Source: a virus. From it: DNA of 25,430 nucleotides. Shown in pieces: positions 1 through 7,579 of this stretch. The stretch covers positions 1-25,430 of the IMG/VR virus record IMGVR_UViG_3300009474_000010; one strand, 5' to 3'. The notes under the pieces are model-generated. The model saw nothing but the letters and a program-made list of their open reading frames with translations. It was not told where the DNA came from and made no database searches. The position numbers and the translations under genes are program-made. The stretch's first letter is position 1, and each line of letters starts with the position of its first letter.

Positions 1-2
1 CA

Positions 3-251
3 ACCCGAGTCGAAATCCCCATCGCTGGCAATGTTGTCGCCATCACGGCAACCGTCACCGTCATCCCTCAAGCGCATGGCGGATTCCTCTCGGGCTTCCC
101 CGGCACATCGTGCCTGAACTGGGGAGACAACCGTGACGCCATCGCCAACACCACTGTCCTGCCGGTGACCAACGGCAAAGTCACGTTGAACGCGTCAACC
201 CCCGTCCACATCATCGTGGACATGCTGGGTACTCACTCACCGACATCGTGA
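3..251 (+). CDS. C-terminal end of surface/cell-wall-type repeat-domain protein (5' partial)
   Basis: The open frame enters from the left edge with no start and ends at TGA 249-251, giving about 82 residues. The visible part is beta-rich: an alternating T/V stretch (ITATVTV), then GGFLSGFPG, a central LNWGDN, TTVLPV, NGKVTLN and a final HIIVDMLG. From memory, this order (GFL..P.G, LN...G, V.PV..GKV, VDV.G) is that of a domain repeated in actinobacterial surface and secreted proteins. In a phage such a domain may end an endolysin or a host-binding protein, but the catalytic or N-terminal part lies outside the window, so the role is inferred. The stop overlaps the next start by four bases (GTGA), indicating translational coupling to the nuclease gene. 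Confidence 0.7.
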   Translation, partial: TRVEIPIAGNVVAITATVTVIPQAHGGFLSGFPGTSCLNWGDNRDAIANTTVLPVTNGKVTLNASTPVHIIVDMLGTHSPTS

Positions 252-916
252 GGTTCATCGTCGCTCCGACCGAGCGCGACCCGCACATCGCTGGGCTTGC
301 CACGAGGGTGTCCATGCTGCCCGAGCGGCACGGATGCGACATCCTCTGGCGAGCACAAAACGAATGGTGGGGAGTGCAGCGGAAGGAGATCAAAGACTTC
401 CTTGCAAGCATCCAAGACGGACGGCTAGCACGTGAAGTGGCCATGATGAAACGACTACCCATCAAGGTGGTCATCATCGAAGGAAGGCTGAAGTTCACCA
501 CCGAGGGCACGTTGCTGATGGGCAAGTGGACATCGAACGTCACACGCACGCAACTAGAGGGCATGGTCATGTCACTCATGGAGAAAGGGGTACACGTAGT
601 ATGGACGGACGACACTCGGGACACCGCACGGTGGACCCAATCGTTCGCTGGGTGGTCATCGAAGAAACGACACGACGCATTGTCGCGACGGCCAGGCCCG
701 GTCAGCCCGTGGGGATCGGTTACCGACGAGGACTGGTCGATCCACCTACTCCAAGGCTTCGACGGACTTGGATCAGAGAAGGCAAGAGCCATCGTCAGCC
801 ACTTCGGCGGGGTTCCGTTCTCATGGTCGGTTACGGAGAAGGAACTACTGGAGGTTCCCGGCATTGGAAAGGTGTTGGCGAAGCGTCTGATCCGAGCCCT
901 CGACCACGAACGCTGA
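248..916 (+). CDS. ERCC4-type nuclease with helix-hairpin-helix domain
   Basis: A 222-residue protein starting at GTG, coupled to the upstream gene through a GTGA overlap. Residues about 28-80 carry the ERCC4 (XPF/MUS81/Hef) nuclease signature: an Asp at 31, VQRKEIKDF at 43-51, SIQDGRL at 54-60 and IIEG at 76-79. The family consensus is ERKxxxD; here the first Glu is Gln44, while Arg45, Lys46 and Asp50 are kept. The C-terminus (about 166-222) has two helix-hairpin-helix elements, LQGFDGLG and LEVPGIGKVLAKRLI, which bind branched or nicked DNA non-specifically. Family knowledge suggests structure-specific cutting in phage recombination or repair. Whether the Gln substitution lowers activity cannot be told from sequence. 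The assignment to the family is firm; the substrate is not. Confidence 0.88.
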   Translation: MRFIVAPTERDPHIAGLATRVSMLPERHGCDILWRAQNEWWGVQRKEIKDFLASIQDGRLAREVAMMKRLPIKVVIIEGRLKFTTEGTLLMGKWTSNVTRTQLEGMVMSLMEKGVHVVWTDDTRDTARWTQSFAGWSSKKRHDALSRRPGPVSPWGSVTDEDWSIHLLQGFDGLGSEKARAIVSHFGGVPFSWSVTEKELLEVPGIGKVLAKRLIRALDHER

Positions 917-941
917 TGGACCTGCACCTGGCGGGGGAGCT

Positions 942-1148
942 ATGACCTCGCTCAGAGAGCGTCGCGGCCCCAAGTCGGCAGCAGAGCTAGCTATCGAAGT
1001 GGCTGACGAGATGATGGCTTACCACGAAGCATCACGTAGCAACTGGCGCGACATGGATGTCCACTGGGAGAAGATCAAGAAGGCAACCGCCAAATATCGC
1101 ATAGCCAAGACACGCGAAAGCAAGAGACAAAAGGAGAAACTGTTGTGA
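942..1148 (+). CDS. small basic protein of unknown function
   Basis: A 68-residue, strongly charged protein starting MTSLRERRG and ending in a Lys/Arg-rich tail (KRQKEKLL). It is predicted to be largely helical, with no Cys and no membrane segment. A purine-rich GGGGGAG lies very close before the ATG. Its TGA at 1146-1148 overlaps a GTG start at 1145, so it appears co-translated with the next small frame. The charge pattern would suit nucleic-acid or protein binding, but no family is recognised. Confidence 0.7.
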   Translation: MTSLRERRGPKSAAELAIEVADEMMAYHEASRSNWRDMDVHWEKIKKATAKYRIAKTRESKRQKEKLL

Positions 1149-1306
1149 CAGACGAAGACACGGAGATGGTCACCAAATACACGCTGGCACAAGCCAGGGC
1201 ATACACAGCACAAGCGGAGGTACATCAGATATGGGCAACTATGACACAAGCGCAACGACACTTGGTAATTTCGGGCGTAAACGACAGACTGGCGAACCCG
1301 GTGTGA
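1145..1306 (+). CDS. possible 53-residue small protein overlapping the methyltransferase start
   Basis: A GTG-started frame of 53 residues (MTDEDTEMVTKYTLAQARAY...ANPV) with AAGGAG about eight bases upstream. It overlaps the preceding stop by four bases, as in other gene pairs of this block. Its TGA at 1304-1306 again makes a GTGA with an in-frame GTG (1303) of the methyltransferase. If the methyltransferase starts at 1231, the two genes overlap by 76 bases, which is unusual; if it starts at 1303, this is a normal coupled small gene. No family is recognised. The sequence is Gln/Ala-rich and probably helical. Confidence 0.5.
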   Translation: MTDEDTEMVTKYTLAQARAYTAQAEVHQIWATMTQAQRHLVISGVNDRLANPV

Positions 1307-2112
1307 CCGAGATCAAACACCCGGCCAAGTACTCCAAGACGGTATGGCTTGCGATCTATCGAGACGTGGCGAAGCTCGTCAACATGCACCCCGAGAAGCA
1401 CGTCTGGAACGTGCTCGATCCGTTCGGCGGGGTCGGCGGGATATTCGATCTTCACGCCTTGTCGATGGAGTACGACGCCAGCGAGGTTGACTTCAAGATC
1501 ACATGCGTGGAAATCGAACGGGAGTGGGCAGACCAGGCACCCATGCACGACAGGTACCGGCAATTGAACGACAACATGCTGGCCATGGACTTCTTCGACT
1601 TCGCTCATCACCCGTCCGCGCACGAATCGTTCGACATCATCATCACGTCACCGACCTACGGCAACCGGATGGCCGACCACCACGAGGCGAAAGACGACTC
1701 TGTACGCAACACCTACCGGCACAAGCTTGGCAGGCCGCTGTCGGAAGGGTCGAGTGCGGGATTGCAGTGGGGCGACGCCTACCGTGACTTCCATCGCGCC
1801 GCATGGGATGAGGTGTTCGAGTTATTGAAACCGGGCGGGTACTTCATCCTCAACGTGAAGGACCACATCCGTAAAGAAGTCAAGCAACCTGTCGCCTCAT
1901 GGCATCGGGCGTACTGCCAGAGCATCGGGTTCACCAAGGTGGAAGAGACACGGGTTCCGGTGCAAGGCAACCGGCAGGGTGAAAACGGCGAAGCGCGTGT
2001 AAGCCACGAGCACGTGTACGTCTTCCGTAAGCCGTACACCGTGTCCATTGACGACATGACCGCCGCCGAGCACGCACAGCAGTCGATCCTCAAGGGACAG
2101 GGAATCGTGTGA
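1231..2112 (+). CDS. DNA methyltransferase (N4-cytosine/N6-adenine type, SPTY variant)
   Basis: A class I S-adenosylmethionine-dependent DNA methylase of up to 293 residues. Visible motifs in order: HPAKYS at 30-35 (motif X region), VLDPFGGVGG at 61-70 (AdoMet-binding motif I), CVEIERE at 92-98 (acidic motif II), TSPTYGNRM at 139-147 (catalytic motif IV, consensus SPPY or DPPY) and LLKPGGYFILNVKD at 198-211. The second Pro of SPPY is Thr; I recall this variant as a recurrent actinobacterial and phage subgroup. It probably modifies phage DNA against host restriction, and no partner restriction enzyme is present. Start choice: ATG 1231 has GGAGGT nine bases upstream; GTG 1303 would give 269 residues beginning just before HPAKYS and a GTGA overlap with the preceding small frame. 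TGATG links it to the next gene. Confidence 0.9.
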   Translation: MGNYDTSATTLGNFGRKRQTGEPGVTEIKHPAKYSKTVWLAIYRDVAKLVNMHPEKHVWNVLDPFGGVGGIFDLHALSMEYDASEVDFKITCVEIEREWADQAPMHDRYRQLNDNMLAMDFFDFAHHPSAHESFDIIITSPTYGNRMADHHEAKDDSVRNTYRHKLGRPLSEGSSAGLQWGDAYRDFHRAAWDEVFELLKPGGYFILNVKDHIRKEVKQPVASWHRAYCQSIGFTKVEETRVPVQGNRQGENGEARVSHEHVYVFRKPYTVSIDDMTAAEHAQQSILKGQGIV

Positions 2113-2279
2113 TGGACCCAATCTTCGACAAGTGGCTCCAAATGGGCATCGACAACGGATGGATCAGCGAGGGCGTTTGCGCTACGCACGACATCCTCCC
2201 GATGACTGAAGAGGAAGAGCATGACTTCGATGACGGCGGAGACCCGTGCATCCCCGCAGTGAGGGTCTACATCCCGTGA
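2112..2279 (+). CDS. small acidic conserved phage-type protein
   Basis: A 55-residue protein starting at ATG 2112, sharing TGATG with the methyltransferase stop. It runs MDPIFDKWLQMGIDNGWIS, then GVCATHD, LPMTEEEEHDFDDGGDPC and ends VRVYIP. Two cysteines (in GVCATHD and GDPCIP), a highly acidic middle and the WISEGVC...HD...GDPC pattern resemble a small family I recall from actinobacterial phages and their hosts, without known function. The paired Cys and His could bind a metal, but this is speculation. The coupling makes it a genuine gene despite its length. Confidence 0.75.
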   Translation: MDPIFDKWLQMGIDNGWISEGVCATHDILPMTEEEEHDFDDGGDPCIPAVRVYIP

Positions 2280-2306
2280 CCGCGAACAGAAAGACAGGTT
2301 GATGAA

Positions 2307-2561
2307 ATGAAATGGCGCTTACTCAAGTCCAAGAACGAGACGCCGTGCTGCCGCCAGACAGTGCGCGTCAAGACCGTGGAGCCTGGCCCACAGCTACGCA
2401 GGTGCCCCATCTGCAAGGCGCACAACTGGTTCGTGCTAGAGCCAAGCACGGTCGTGTTGGACGGACTCAGGTTCCGATGGATGACCAGTGGTCAAGTCGA
2501 TGCCATGCTGGAAGCGTGGCAAGAAGGGATCGCTGAGGGGCTGGACGTAAAGGATCTGTGA
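2307..2561 (+). CDS. small cysteine-containing protein, possibly zinc-binding
   Basis: An 84-residue protein with Cys14-Cys15 and a CPIC knuckle at 33-36, followed by WFVLEP and a C-terminal helical part ending EGLDVKDL. The CC...CxxC arrangement could form a small zinc ribbon, although the first half is not a canonical CxxC. It is the last gene of the rightward block and ends five bases before a strong hairpin. ATGs at 2302 and 2307 lie close together; 2307 is in frame. No family is recognised. Confidence 0.7.
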   Translation: MKWRLLKSKNETPCCRQTVRVKTVEPGPQLRRCPICKAHNWFVLEPSTVVLDGLRFRWMTSGQVDAMLEAWQEGIAEGLDVKDL

Positions 2562-2565
2562 ACGC

Positions 2566-2601
2566 GAGAGAGCCCTGACCGTGGCGGGTCAGGGCTCTCT
2601 C
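2566..2601. terminator. bidirectional hairpin terminator between convergent blocks
   Basis: A perfect 15-bp inverted repeat (2566-2580 with 2587-2601, core GAGAGCCCTGACC) encloses a six-base loop. It sits between the rightward gene ending at 2561 and the leftward gene ending at 2652, where both transcripts must stop. There is no strong T-run on either side, as is often true in GC-rich actinobacterial phages. Confidence 0.85.
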
Positions 2602-2651
2602 CACACACACGTAGCAAGACAGGCAACGTGATGAACGTCAGGGTATCAGAA

Positions 2652-2864
2652 CTACCCTTCGTTGTCACCTGCCGATGAAGCAGTCTTGCGGCTGGTATTG
2701 GCCGTTGCCAAGGCGGATGAACCGATGCCGAGCAAGGCCACGATTGCGCTCGTCCACATTGGCACCTCGTCGGGTCCAACGAACCCGTAAGTCGAGAGGA
2801 CCGCAAGAACGGCAAGCGCAATGCGATAGATGTACGCACGAGTGGACTCGGGAATGTTCAACAT
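2652..2864 (-). CDS. holin-like small membrane protein
   Basis: A 70-residue protein with two hydrophobic segments (about 12-30, IYRIALAVLAVLSTYGFVG, and about 37-56, WTSAIVALLGIGSSALATA) joined by a short acidic turn GPDEVP, and a polar tail. The size, the PES.RAYIYRIALAV start and the ALATANTS end resemble a family of putative holins in actinobacteriophages. It would sit in the host membrane and time lysis or release of the lytic enzyme. AGGAG precedes the ATG and overlaps the stop of the upstream gene, so the two are coupled. It is the last gene of the leftward late region. Holin activity is inferred. Confidence 0.75.
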   Translation of the reverse strand: MLNIPESTRAYIYRIALAVLAVLSTYGFVGPDEVPMWTSAIVALLGIGSSALATANTSRKTASSAGDNEG

Positions 2865-2872
2865 GAGATCTC

Positions 2873-3220
2873 CTAATGATCGTCTGGGTTCACGCGCGAC
2901 GCTAGCGCAAGTATCTCACTGCGAAGAGCAGCAAGCTCGATAGCACACTTATCTCGTTCATTGTGGATGTCGGAGCGAAGTTGGGCAACCTCAGCACGAA
3001 GCGATGCAATCTCCACCTCCATCTTGATTCTCTCCTGGTCACCACGGTTGAGTTGATCTTGCTGGCGAATCATCAATTTGTCGGCTGCATCCACTACAAG
3101 CAGATCTGCTTCCGCGCTCGTCACTCTGCGTCTTGCAACCGAATTGATGAGAGCAGTGATTGAAGCGCCACTCAGCAAAGCCAGTAAACCGACAATGACA
3201 GTGGCAGACATTTCGCTCAT
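2873..3220 (-). CDS. single-pass membrane protein with coiled coil (lysis-cassette type)
   Basis: From the ATG at 3220 the protein has 115 residues: a hydrophobic segment ATVIVGLLALLSGASITALI near the N-terminus, then a long charged heptad-like region (EIASLRAEVAQLRSDI..., IELAALRSEILALASRV). A second ATG lies at 3211, three codons in; neither start has a strong ribosome site. An upstream TTG at 3301 is rejected because it would run through a hairpin. The one-TM plus coiled-coil layout beside a holin-like gene is typical of actinophage lysis cassettes. An outer-membrane spanin role would make no sense if the host is Gram-positive, so a holin partner or antiholin-like role is more likely. Confidence 0.7.
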   Translation of the reverse strand: MSEMSATVIVGLLALLSGASITALINSVARRRVTSAEADLLVVDAADKLMIRQQDQLNRGDQERIKMEVEIASLRAEVAQLRSDIHNERDKCAIELAALRSEILALASRVNPDDH

Positions 3221-3259
3221 CGCTAGCCAATCTTCGTGCGCTCGTTCTACGTTGAGTAA

Positions 3260-3295
3260 CCGGGGTGCTAGTAGCCGTACCAACCAGCACCCCGG
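3260..3295 (-). terminator. hairpin between last virion gene and lysis cassette
   Basis: A perfect 10-bp stem (3260-3269, CCGGGGTGCT, with 3286-3295) and a 16-base loop lie just downstream of the leftward gene ending at 3314 and before the membrane-protein start at 3220. On the minus strand the stem is followed by TTACT. Position and strength suit a partial terminator that lowers lysis-gene expression. Confidence 0.6.
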
Positions 3296-3313
3296 CTGCA
3301 AGAAGACTACCCG

Positions 3314-6300
3314 TCAGATGCCGCCAGCAGAGGTATTCGCAAGCGACGCGCCAGGACCGCCACCCGGCAAGGCAGGGGCGTTCCGCCCCCGCACCCCCAA
3401 GCCCTGAAGTGCTGACGGCCTGACGCCGCCACCCTGGACGAGAGCGACCTGAGTGCGAAGGATCTCCGTCACCCGATCATTGATGTTTGGCGATACAGGC
3501 AGCGTCAACGCTTCGCCAGCAAGCGACGCGTTGGCCAGACCCTTGATCGCTTCACCCTCGCGCTGCTGGAACGCAGACAACTCGTCGGGCGGAATCGAAT
3601 CCAACGCCTCAAGATATTGCTGGAGGTTCGGATACCTCAGCGCTTCGGACCAGTTGCCCGACTTCAACGCCTCGTTCTTCACCGTCTCCTGGCTCTCGTA
3701 CCTGGCCACCTCGGCCTTGAACTGCTCCTGCGGGATGGAGTACTCGCGCCACAGGATCGGCAGTGTCATGTTGGACAGAAAGAACCTGTTCGCCGCAGCG
3801 GGATCGCGACGCATGGTCTCATTGAACTGCTTGTTCATGCCCAGCATTGCAGTCACAATGCCCGACTGGGGGATCGTGTTCTCAAGCATGGCCATCAGCG
3901 GATTGGAGGACTTCGCCGCCAGCCTGCCGGTCTCGGGGTCGTAACGGAGGCTCGGGTACAACTCTGCCTCGCCTTGATCCAGCCCGGCCATCTGGAGTGC
4001 CGTCGAGATCGCCGGGTTGGTCGCGCCAAGGAAGCCTTGAATCGTCATGATGTTGGCAACCTCACCGAACGGGTTCATCGGTGCCAAGTTGAACGCGTTC
4101 TGCTTGCCCTCTTCACTCTGCTCCCCGAAGAACAGCGACGACAAGAACCGCTTCGGCAATCCGTTCATGTCTTCCATCTCAGCAATCGCAAGCTTGCTCA
4201 TGATCTCGGCGCGCAATGGATGGTCGAGCGGGTACTGCATGACGAACCTGACGGCGTGCGACATGAAGCCGTAGAACGGGACGAGGGACTTCATCACCGA
4301 TCGCTCCATCGGAGTCATCCCCATCCAGTCCTGCAACACCTTGCGCGTCTCACCAATGGCCTGAGCCGCAGCGACCTCGGGCTTGGCCCCCTTCTTCATT
4401 GCCTGGTCAAACTCATCCCAATACGAGACGACGCGATACATGTCATCGAACAGACCGTTGAAGTCGTAGAGCTTTTGCGTAGCGCGAGTGATGCCGTCAC
4501 CAGCGCGTGACATCTTGCTCGGCGCACCAGGGGTCTTCGCTGCCTGCTCGGCATTGAACATCTCCGCATACTTCTTGCCCTTGAGGTAGTGGTATGCGAT
4601 CTCGGTGGCCTTACCTCTCACCCGCCCCTGCGACAGATCGTCCAACTCCATGATCGTCGCCTTCTGTGAGCCGACAATCTCTTGTAGCTCACGAGGGAGC
4701 TTGCTGTAATCCCCCGACTTCACGGCATCGAGGTAGTCGCGCACCTTGTCCATCTGCCGGATCATTGAGCCGGGGTTGCGGAGTTCGTTGCTGACCGCGC
4801 CACCGACAATGTTGTAAATCTGCGTGCGGAGGGAGAGACCCACCACTGCGATACGGAACGCCTTGGTGGGCGCATCGAATAGTCCGCCTGCGATTTGCTT
4901 TGGCTTGCTCAGATCTTTGAGGTTGTCCGCGACGTTCCTGGGAATCATCATGCCGTCCGTCTTGAGTTGGTTCAAGTACGGAGACCCCCAGTTGTACCCC
5001 ATCGACTCGGGATCGAACTTCGTCCAGTCCTCGTTGAGCGCATCTTGAAGGTGCTGCTCCACCGACTTCACCGGGGCTCGTGCTGCCCGATACTCAGCCA
5101 CCCCGATGTACTGGTTGCGTAGCGTGCTCTCCGTCTCGCCCACCATGTCCGTCACCTGCTTGATTGCAACCTCTGTCTCACGGCGGCGAAGGAACTCGAT
5201 CATCTGATCGGTGGCTGCGATCGTGAAGTCCTTGTAGCCGGGTGCCAGATCCCATGCTCGCGCCTTGGTACTCGACGGCTTGTTAGGCACGATACTCTCG
5301 CCAGGATGGAGCACCCGACCGATACGGTTCGACGGCACAGTGTGGATGAACATTGGATCGAAGCCGCGCGCCTTCATGTCCTGCCAGGTAGCAACCGTCT
5401 CGCGCTGGATCTTGCGGTGCATGTCTTCGGTCCAACCTGGGATCTGATCCCACATTCCCCGATCCGCCAGTTGAACAACTTGCGCGACCGTGAGGGGATC
5501 ATTGCCAGGGATGAGCCGTTGGTTCTCGTCCAGATTCTTGACGAGTTGTTCGGTTACGCTTGCCCGCGTGCGCCGGTCGATCTCAGGGAGGAAGCGGGCC
5601 GAAGGGGATACGGCCTTACGCTCTGCCAGAGTCCGTCGAGCCTTCTCGACTGCCTCGTCGGCATAGGCTTTGGTCTTCGCCACCTCACGACTGGTATCAC
5701 GGATCTGCCGGATACTGTCAATGAAGAGTTCGTCACTGAGTGCGGCGTTCATCTTCTGCTTACGGAGAGTATCAATCGCCTTCGTGACGACCTTCCACTC
5801 GCCCTTCTGAATGCCAGCCTCAAGGAGTGCGAGGGAGTTGCCTTTGTACGTGCCCTTGTTCGCGCGGATGATGTCGGAAATCTGACTCATGGTGAGCAGA
5901 TCCTTCTTTGCGAGAGTGACGCGACCCTGTAGTACGTCGTCTGCTGCCGCCACCAACTCATCACCCTGCTTGAGCTTGGTGACTACCTTGCCTTTCGCGT
6001 TCTTCGATTTGGTGTAGAAGTGCGAGGTGTCGTATCCACTGGCTTCAAGACTGCGGAGAGCCATGCGACGCGCCGTGTTCTTCTCGCCACCCGAGACGGT
6101 CGTGCCCTGCGCTCTTGCCGCTTTCTGTTGGGCGCGCGTGGCGGTGGCCTGAGTACCCTCACCGACAACCAACGGAGTCATGGCCTCGCGCTCGTAAGTT
6201 TCCTTGAGCAAGGTGAGCACATCGGTCGGGTTGGCAGTACCAGCAATCATCTGGTTGCGGACGACGTTGAATCTCTCCGTGCGTTGCAAGCGACGATTGG

Positions 6301-7579
6301 CCTGCGCCAACGCTAACCCTGCGTCGATGTCGTAGACCTCGCCGTCGAACATGAGGTGGTAGTTGTTGGCCACCGACCACTCGGTGGTTCGGTCAATGAC
6401 TTCTTTGTACATCTGGGCGGCTTGTGCATCCACGCCAGTGAGTTCATCCCATTTACCTTCGGTCATTTTCTGCGTAATCTCGGGGATGCGTGCTTCGATG
6501 GTGGGGTCGAGTTCAAGCAGATCGCCACGGAGCTTCGCTGCGTCACGTGCGATGCGATCGAGTTGCCCATCTTTGGTGGCAATGTCTCCCGCCTGTTGAA
6601 CGCCGGTCACGATGTTGTGGACGCGCTGCTGTGACGAGTTCACCTTGTACATCACGTCACGCTGCGTCTGCGAGAACCATTTCTCCAATGGCCGGACCAT
6701 GCGCGACTTGGTAATGGCATCAATTGCATCACCTGTCGGCGTTCTCACGATGTTGCCGAACTCATCAAGCGTGTTGTTGATGGCCGCTGCCATCGGGCGC
6801 TTCTCCATTTGACGGAGGATGCGCGCTTCTTTCTGGGTGCCTGCTGCCGCACCTCTCGCGATGAGTCCCGCTTCGCCGCCTGCCGACACGGCTCGCGATG
6901 CTTCTGCTGCCGCCTTGGCCACCTTGGTGCCTGCTGCCAACTTGTTTGCCAGGGGCAACACGTCGAGCGCGGTGAACACTGGGTTGGAGATCAATTCCCC
7001 GATGTCGCCTTTGGCCAGATTCTCAGCGATGTACGCACCGGGGAGTAGCCGGATACCGGGAGCACCGGCTATTCCTGCGATGGGGTTGGGTGCGTCGGCC
7101 ATCGACTGCGAGATGTTCTGTATGTCGTTGAACTCACTGACCAGCGCGCTCGGAAGGCGTGGGATCGAACGAACGATGTCACCGATGTTCCGAATAGTGT
7201 TGCCGAACAAGTTGAACATTGACGGCTTGGCTTCTTCGGTTACGGGCACGCCTGTCTGCGCGGTCTGCAAGGCGCGACGTGTGGCTTCTTCATCAAGCGG
7301 ATTCTGCCCTCGCCTCACGCGATCGCTGTCGTACGCGACCATTGCGTTGAATACGCGTGGATCGTATTGCTGTGCAAGCTCCTGCATGTAGCCGGAGTAC
7401 TTGTTCTGAAGAGACTTCTGTGCTCGTGGCGCGTTGGTGATGATGGGCTGGCGTCTGGTATCGCCGCCTCCACCTTGCGGTGCGCCAGGGATCGAGTTCG
7501 CCAAGGGACTCAGGAACGCACCAACGTCTACGGTGGGTACGCGAGTGGCGAAGTCGTTGACGAACCCTACATCTGACAT
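3314..7579 (-). CDS. very large internal virion (ejection) protein, putative
   Basis: A 1421-residue protein, the largest in the window, with no signal peptide. The N-terminus is Pro/Gly-rich; residues about 170-250 contain Ala/Gly-rich amphipathic stretches; the middle is a long charged helical region. Around 915-945 GLSLRTQIYNIVGGAV, and around 1036-1113 FNGLFDDMYRVVSYWDEFDQA and MERSVMKSLVPFYGFMSHAV, resemble the C-terminal region of large podophage internal proteins and polyvalent phage proteins. I see no lytic transglycosylase, peptidase or ART signature. It follows two other low-complexity proteins (genes at 9150 and 7605), matching the gp14-gp15-gp16-like order of podophage ejectosome genes. 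An ejected channel or DNA-translocation role is inferred from size and place. The start is ATG 7579, inside a small hairpin. Confidence 0.65.
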   Translation of the reverse strand: MSDVGFVNDFATRVPTVDVGAFLSPLANSIPGAPQGGGGDTRRQPIITNAPRAQKSLQNKYSGYMQELAQQYDPRVFNAMVAYDSDRVRRGQNPLDEEATRRALQTAQTGVPVTEEAKPSMFNLFGNTIRNIGDIVRSIPRLPSALVSEFNDIQNISQSMADAPNPIAGIAGAPGIRLLPGAYIAENLAKGDIGELISNPVFTALDVLPLANKLAAGTKVAKAAAEASRAVSAGGEAGLIARGAAAGTQKEARILRQMEKRPMAAAINNTLDEFGNIVRTPTGDAIDAITKSRMVRPLEKWFSQTQRDVMYKVNSSQQRVHNIVTGVQQAGDIATKDGQLDRIARDAAKLRGDLLELDPTIEARIPEITQKMTEGKWDELTGVDAQAAQMYKEVIDRTTEWSVANNYHLMFDGEVYDIDAGLALAQANRRLQRTERFNVVRNQMIAGTANPTDVLTLLKETYEREAMTPLVVGEGTQATATRAQQKAARAQGTTVSGGEKNTARRMALRSLEASGYDTSHFYTKSKNAKGKVVTKLKQGDELVAAADDVLQGRVTLAKKDLLTMSQISDIIRANKGTYKGNSLALLEAGIQKGEWKVVTKAIDTLRKQKMNAALSDELFIDSIRQIRDTSREVAKTKAYADEAVEKARRTLAERKAVSPSARFLPEIDRRTRASVTEQLVKNLDENQRLIPGNDPLTVAQVVQLADRGMWDQIPGWTEDMHRKIQRETVATWQDMKARGFDPMFIHTVPSNRIGRVLHPGESIVPNKPSSTKARAWDLAPGYKDFTIAATDQMIEFLRRRETEVAIKQVTDMVGETESTLRNQYIGVAEYRAARAPVKSVEQHLQDALNEDWTKFDPESMGYNWGSPYLNQLKTDGMMIPRNVADNLKDLSKPKQIAGGLFDAPTKAFRIAVVGLSLRTQIYNIVGGAVSNELRNPGSMIRQMDKVRDYLDAVKSGDYSKLPRELQEIVGSQKATIMELDDLSQGRVRGKATEIAYHYLKGKKYAEMFNAEQAAKTPGAPSKMSRAGDGITRATQKLYDFNGLFDDMYRVVSYWDEFDQAMKKGAKPEVAAAQAIGETRKVLQDWMGMTPMERSVMKSLVPFYGFMSHAVRFVMQYPLDHPLRAEIMSKLAIAEMEDMNGLPKRFLSSLFFGEQSEEGKQNAFNLAPMNPFGEVANIMTIQGFLGATNPAISTALQMAGLDQGEAELYPSLRYDPETGRLAAKSSNPLMAMLENTIPQSGIVTAMLGMNKQFNETMRRDPAAANRFFLSNMTLPILWREYSIPQEQFKAEVARYESQETVKNEALKSGNWSEALRYPNLQQYLEALDSIPPDELSAFQQREGEAIKGLANASLAGEALTLPVSPNINDRVTEILRTQVALVQGGGVRPSALQGLGVRGRNAPALPGGGPGASLANTSAGGI

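Noticed and set aside
526-945. A 139-codon plus-strand frame inside the nuclease gene
   Set aside because: Runs in another frame of the well-supported ERCC4 nuclease and is Arg/Thr/His-rich.
2873-3301. TTG start at 3301 for the membrane protein
   Set aside because: It would include the hairpin at 3260-3295 and adds a Cys/Leu/Arg-rich extension without a ribosome site; ATG 3220 or 3211 begins just before the membrane segment.
3373-3391. GGGGCG/CGCCCC hairpin near the end of the 1421-residue gene
   Set aside because: It lies within coding sequence and can be explained by Gly/Pro/Arg codons in GC-rich DNA.
3617-4510. A 297-codon plus-strand frame opposite the 1421-residue gene
   Set aside because: Antisense shadow with His/Arg/Leu-rich composition and no ribosome site or coupled neighbour.
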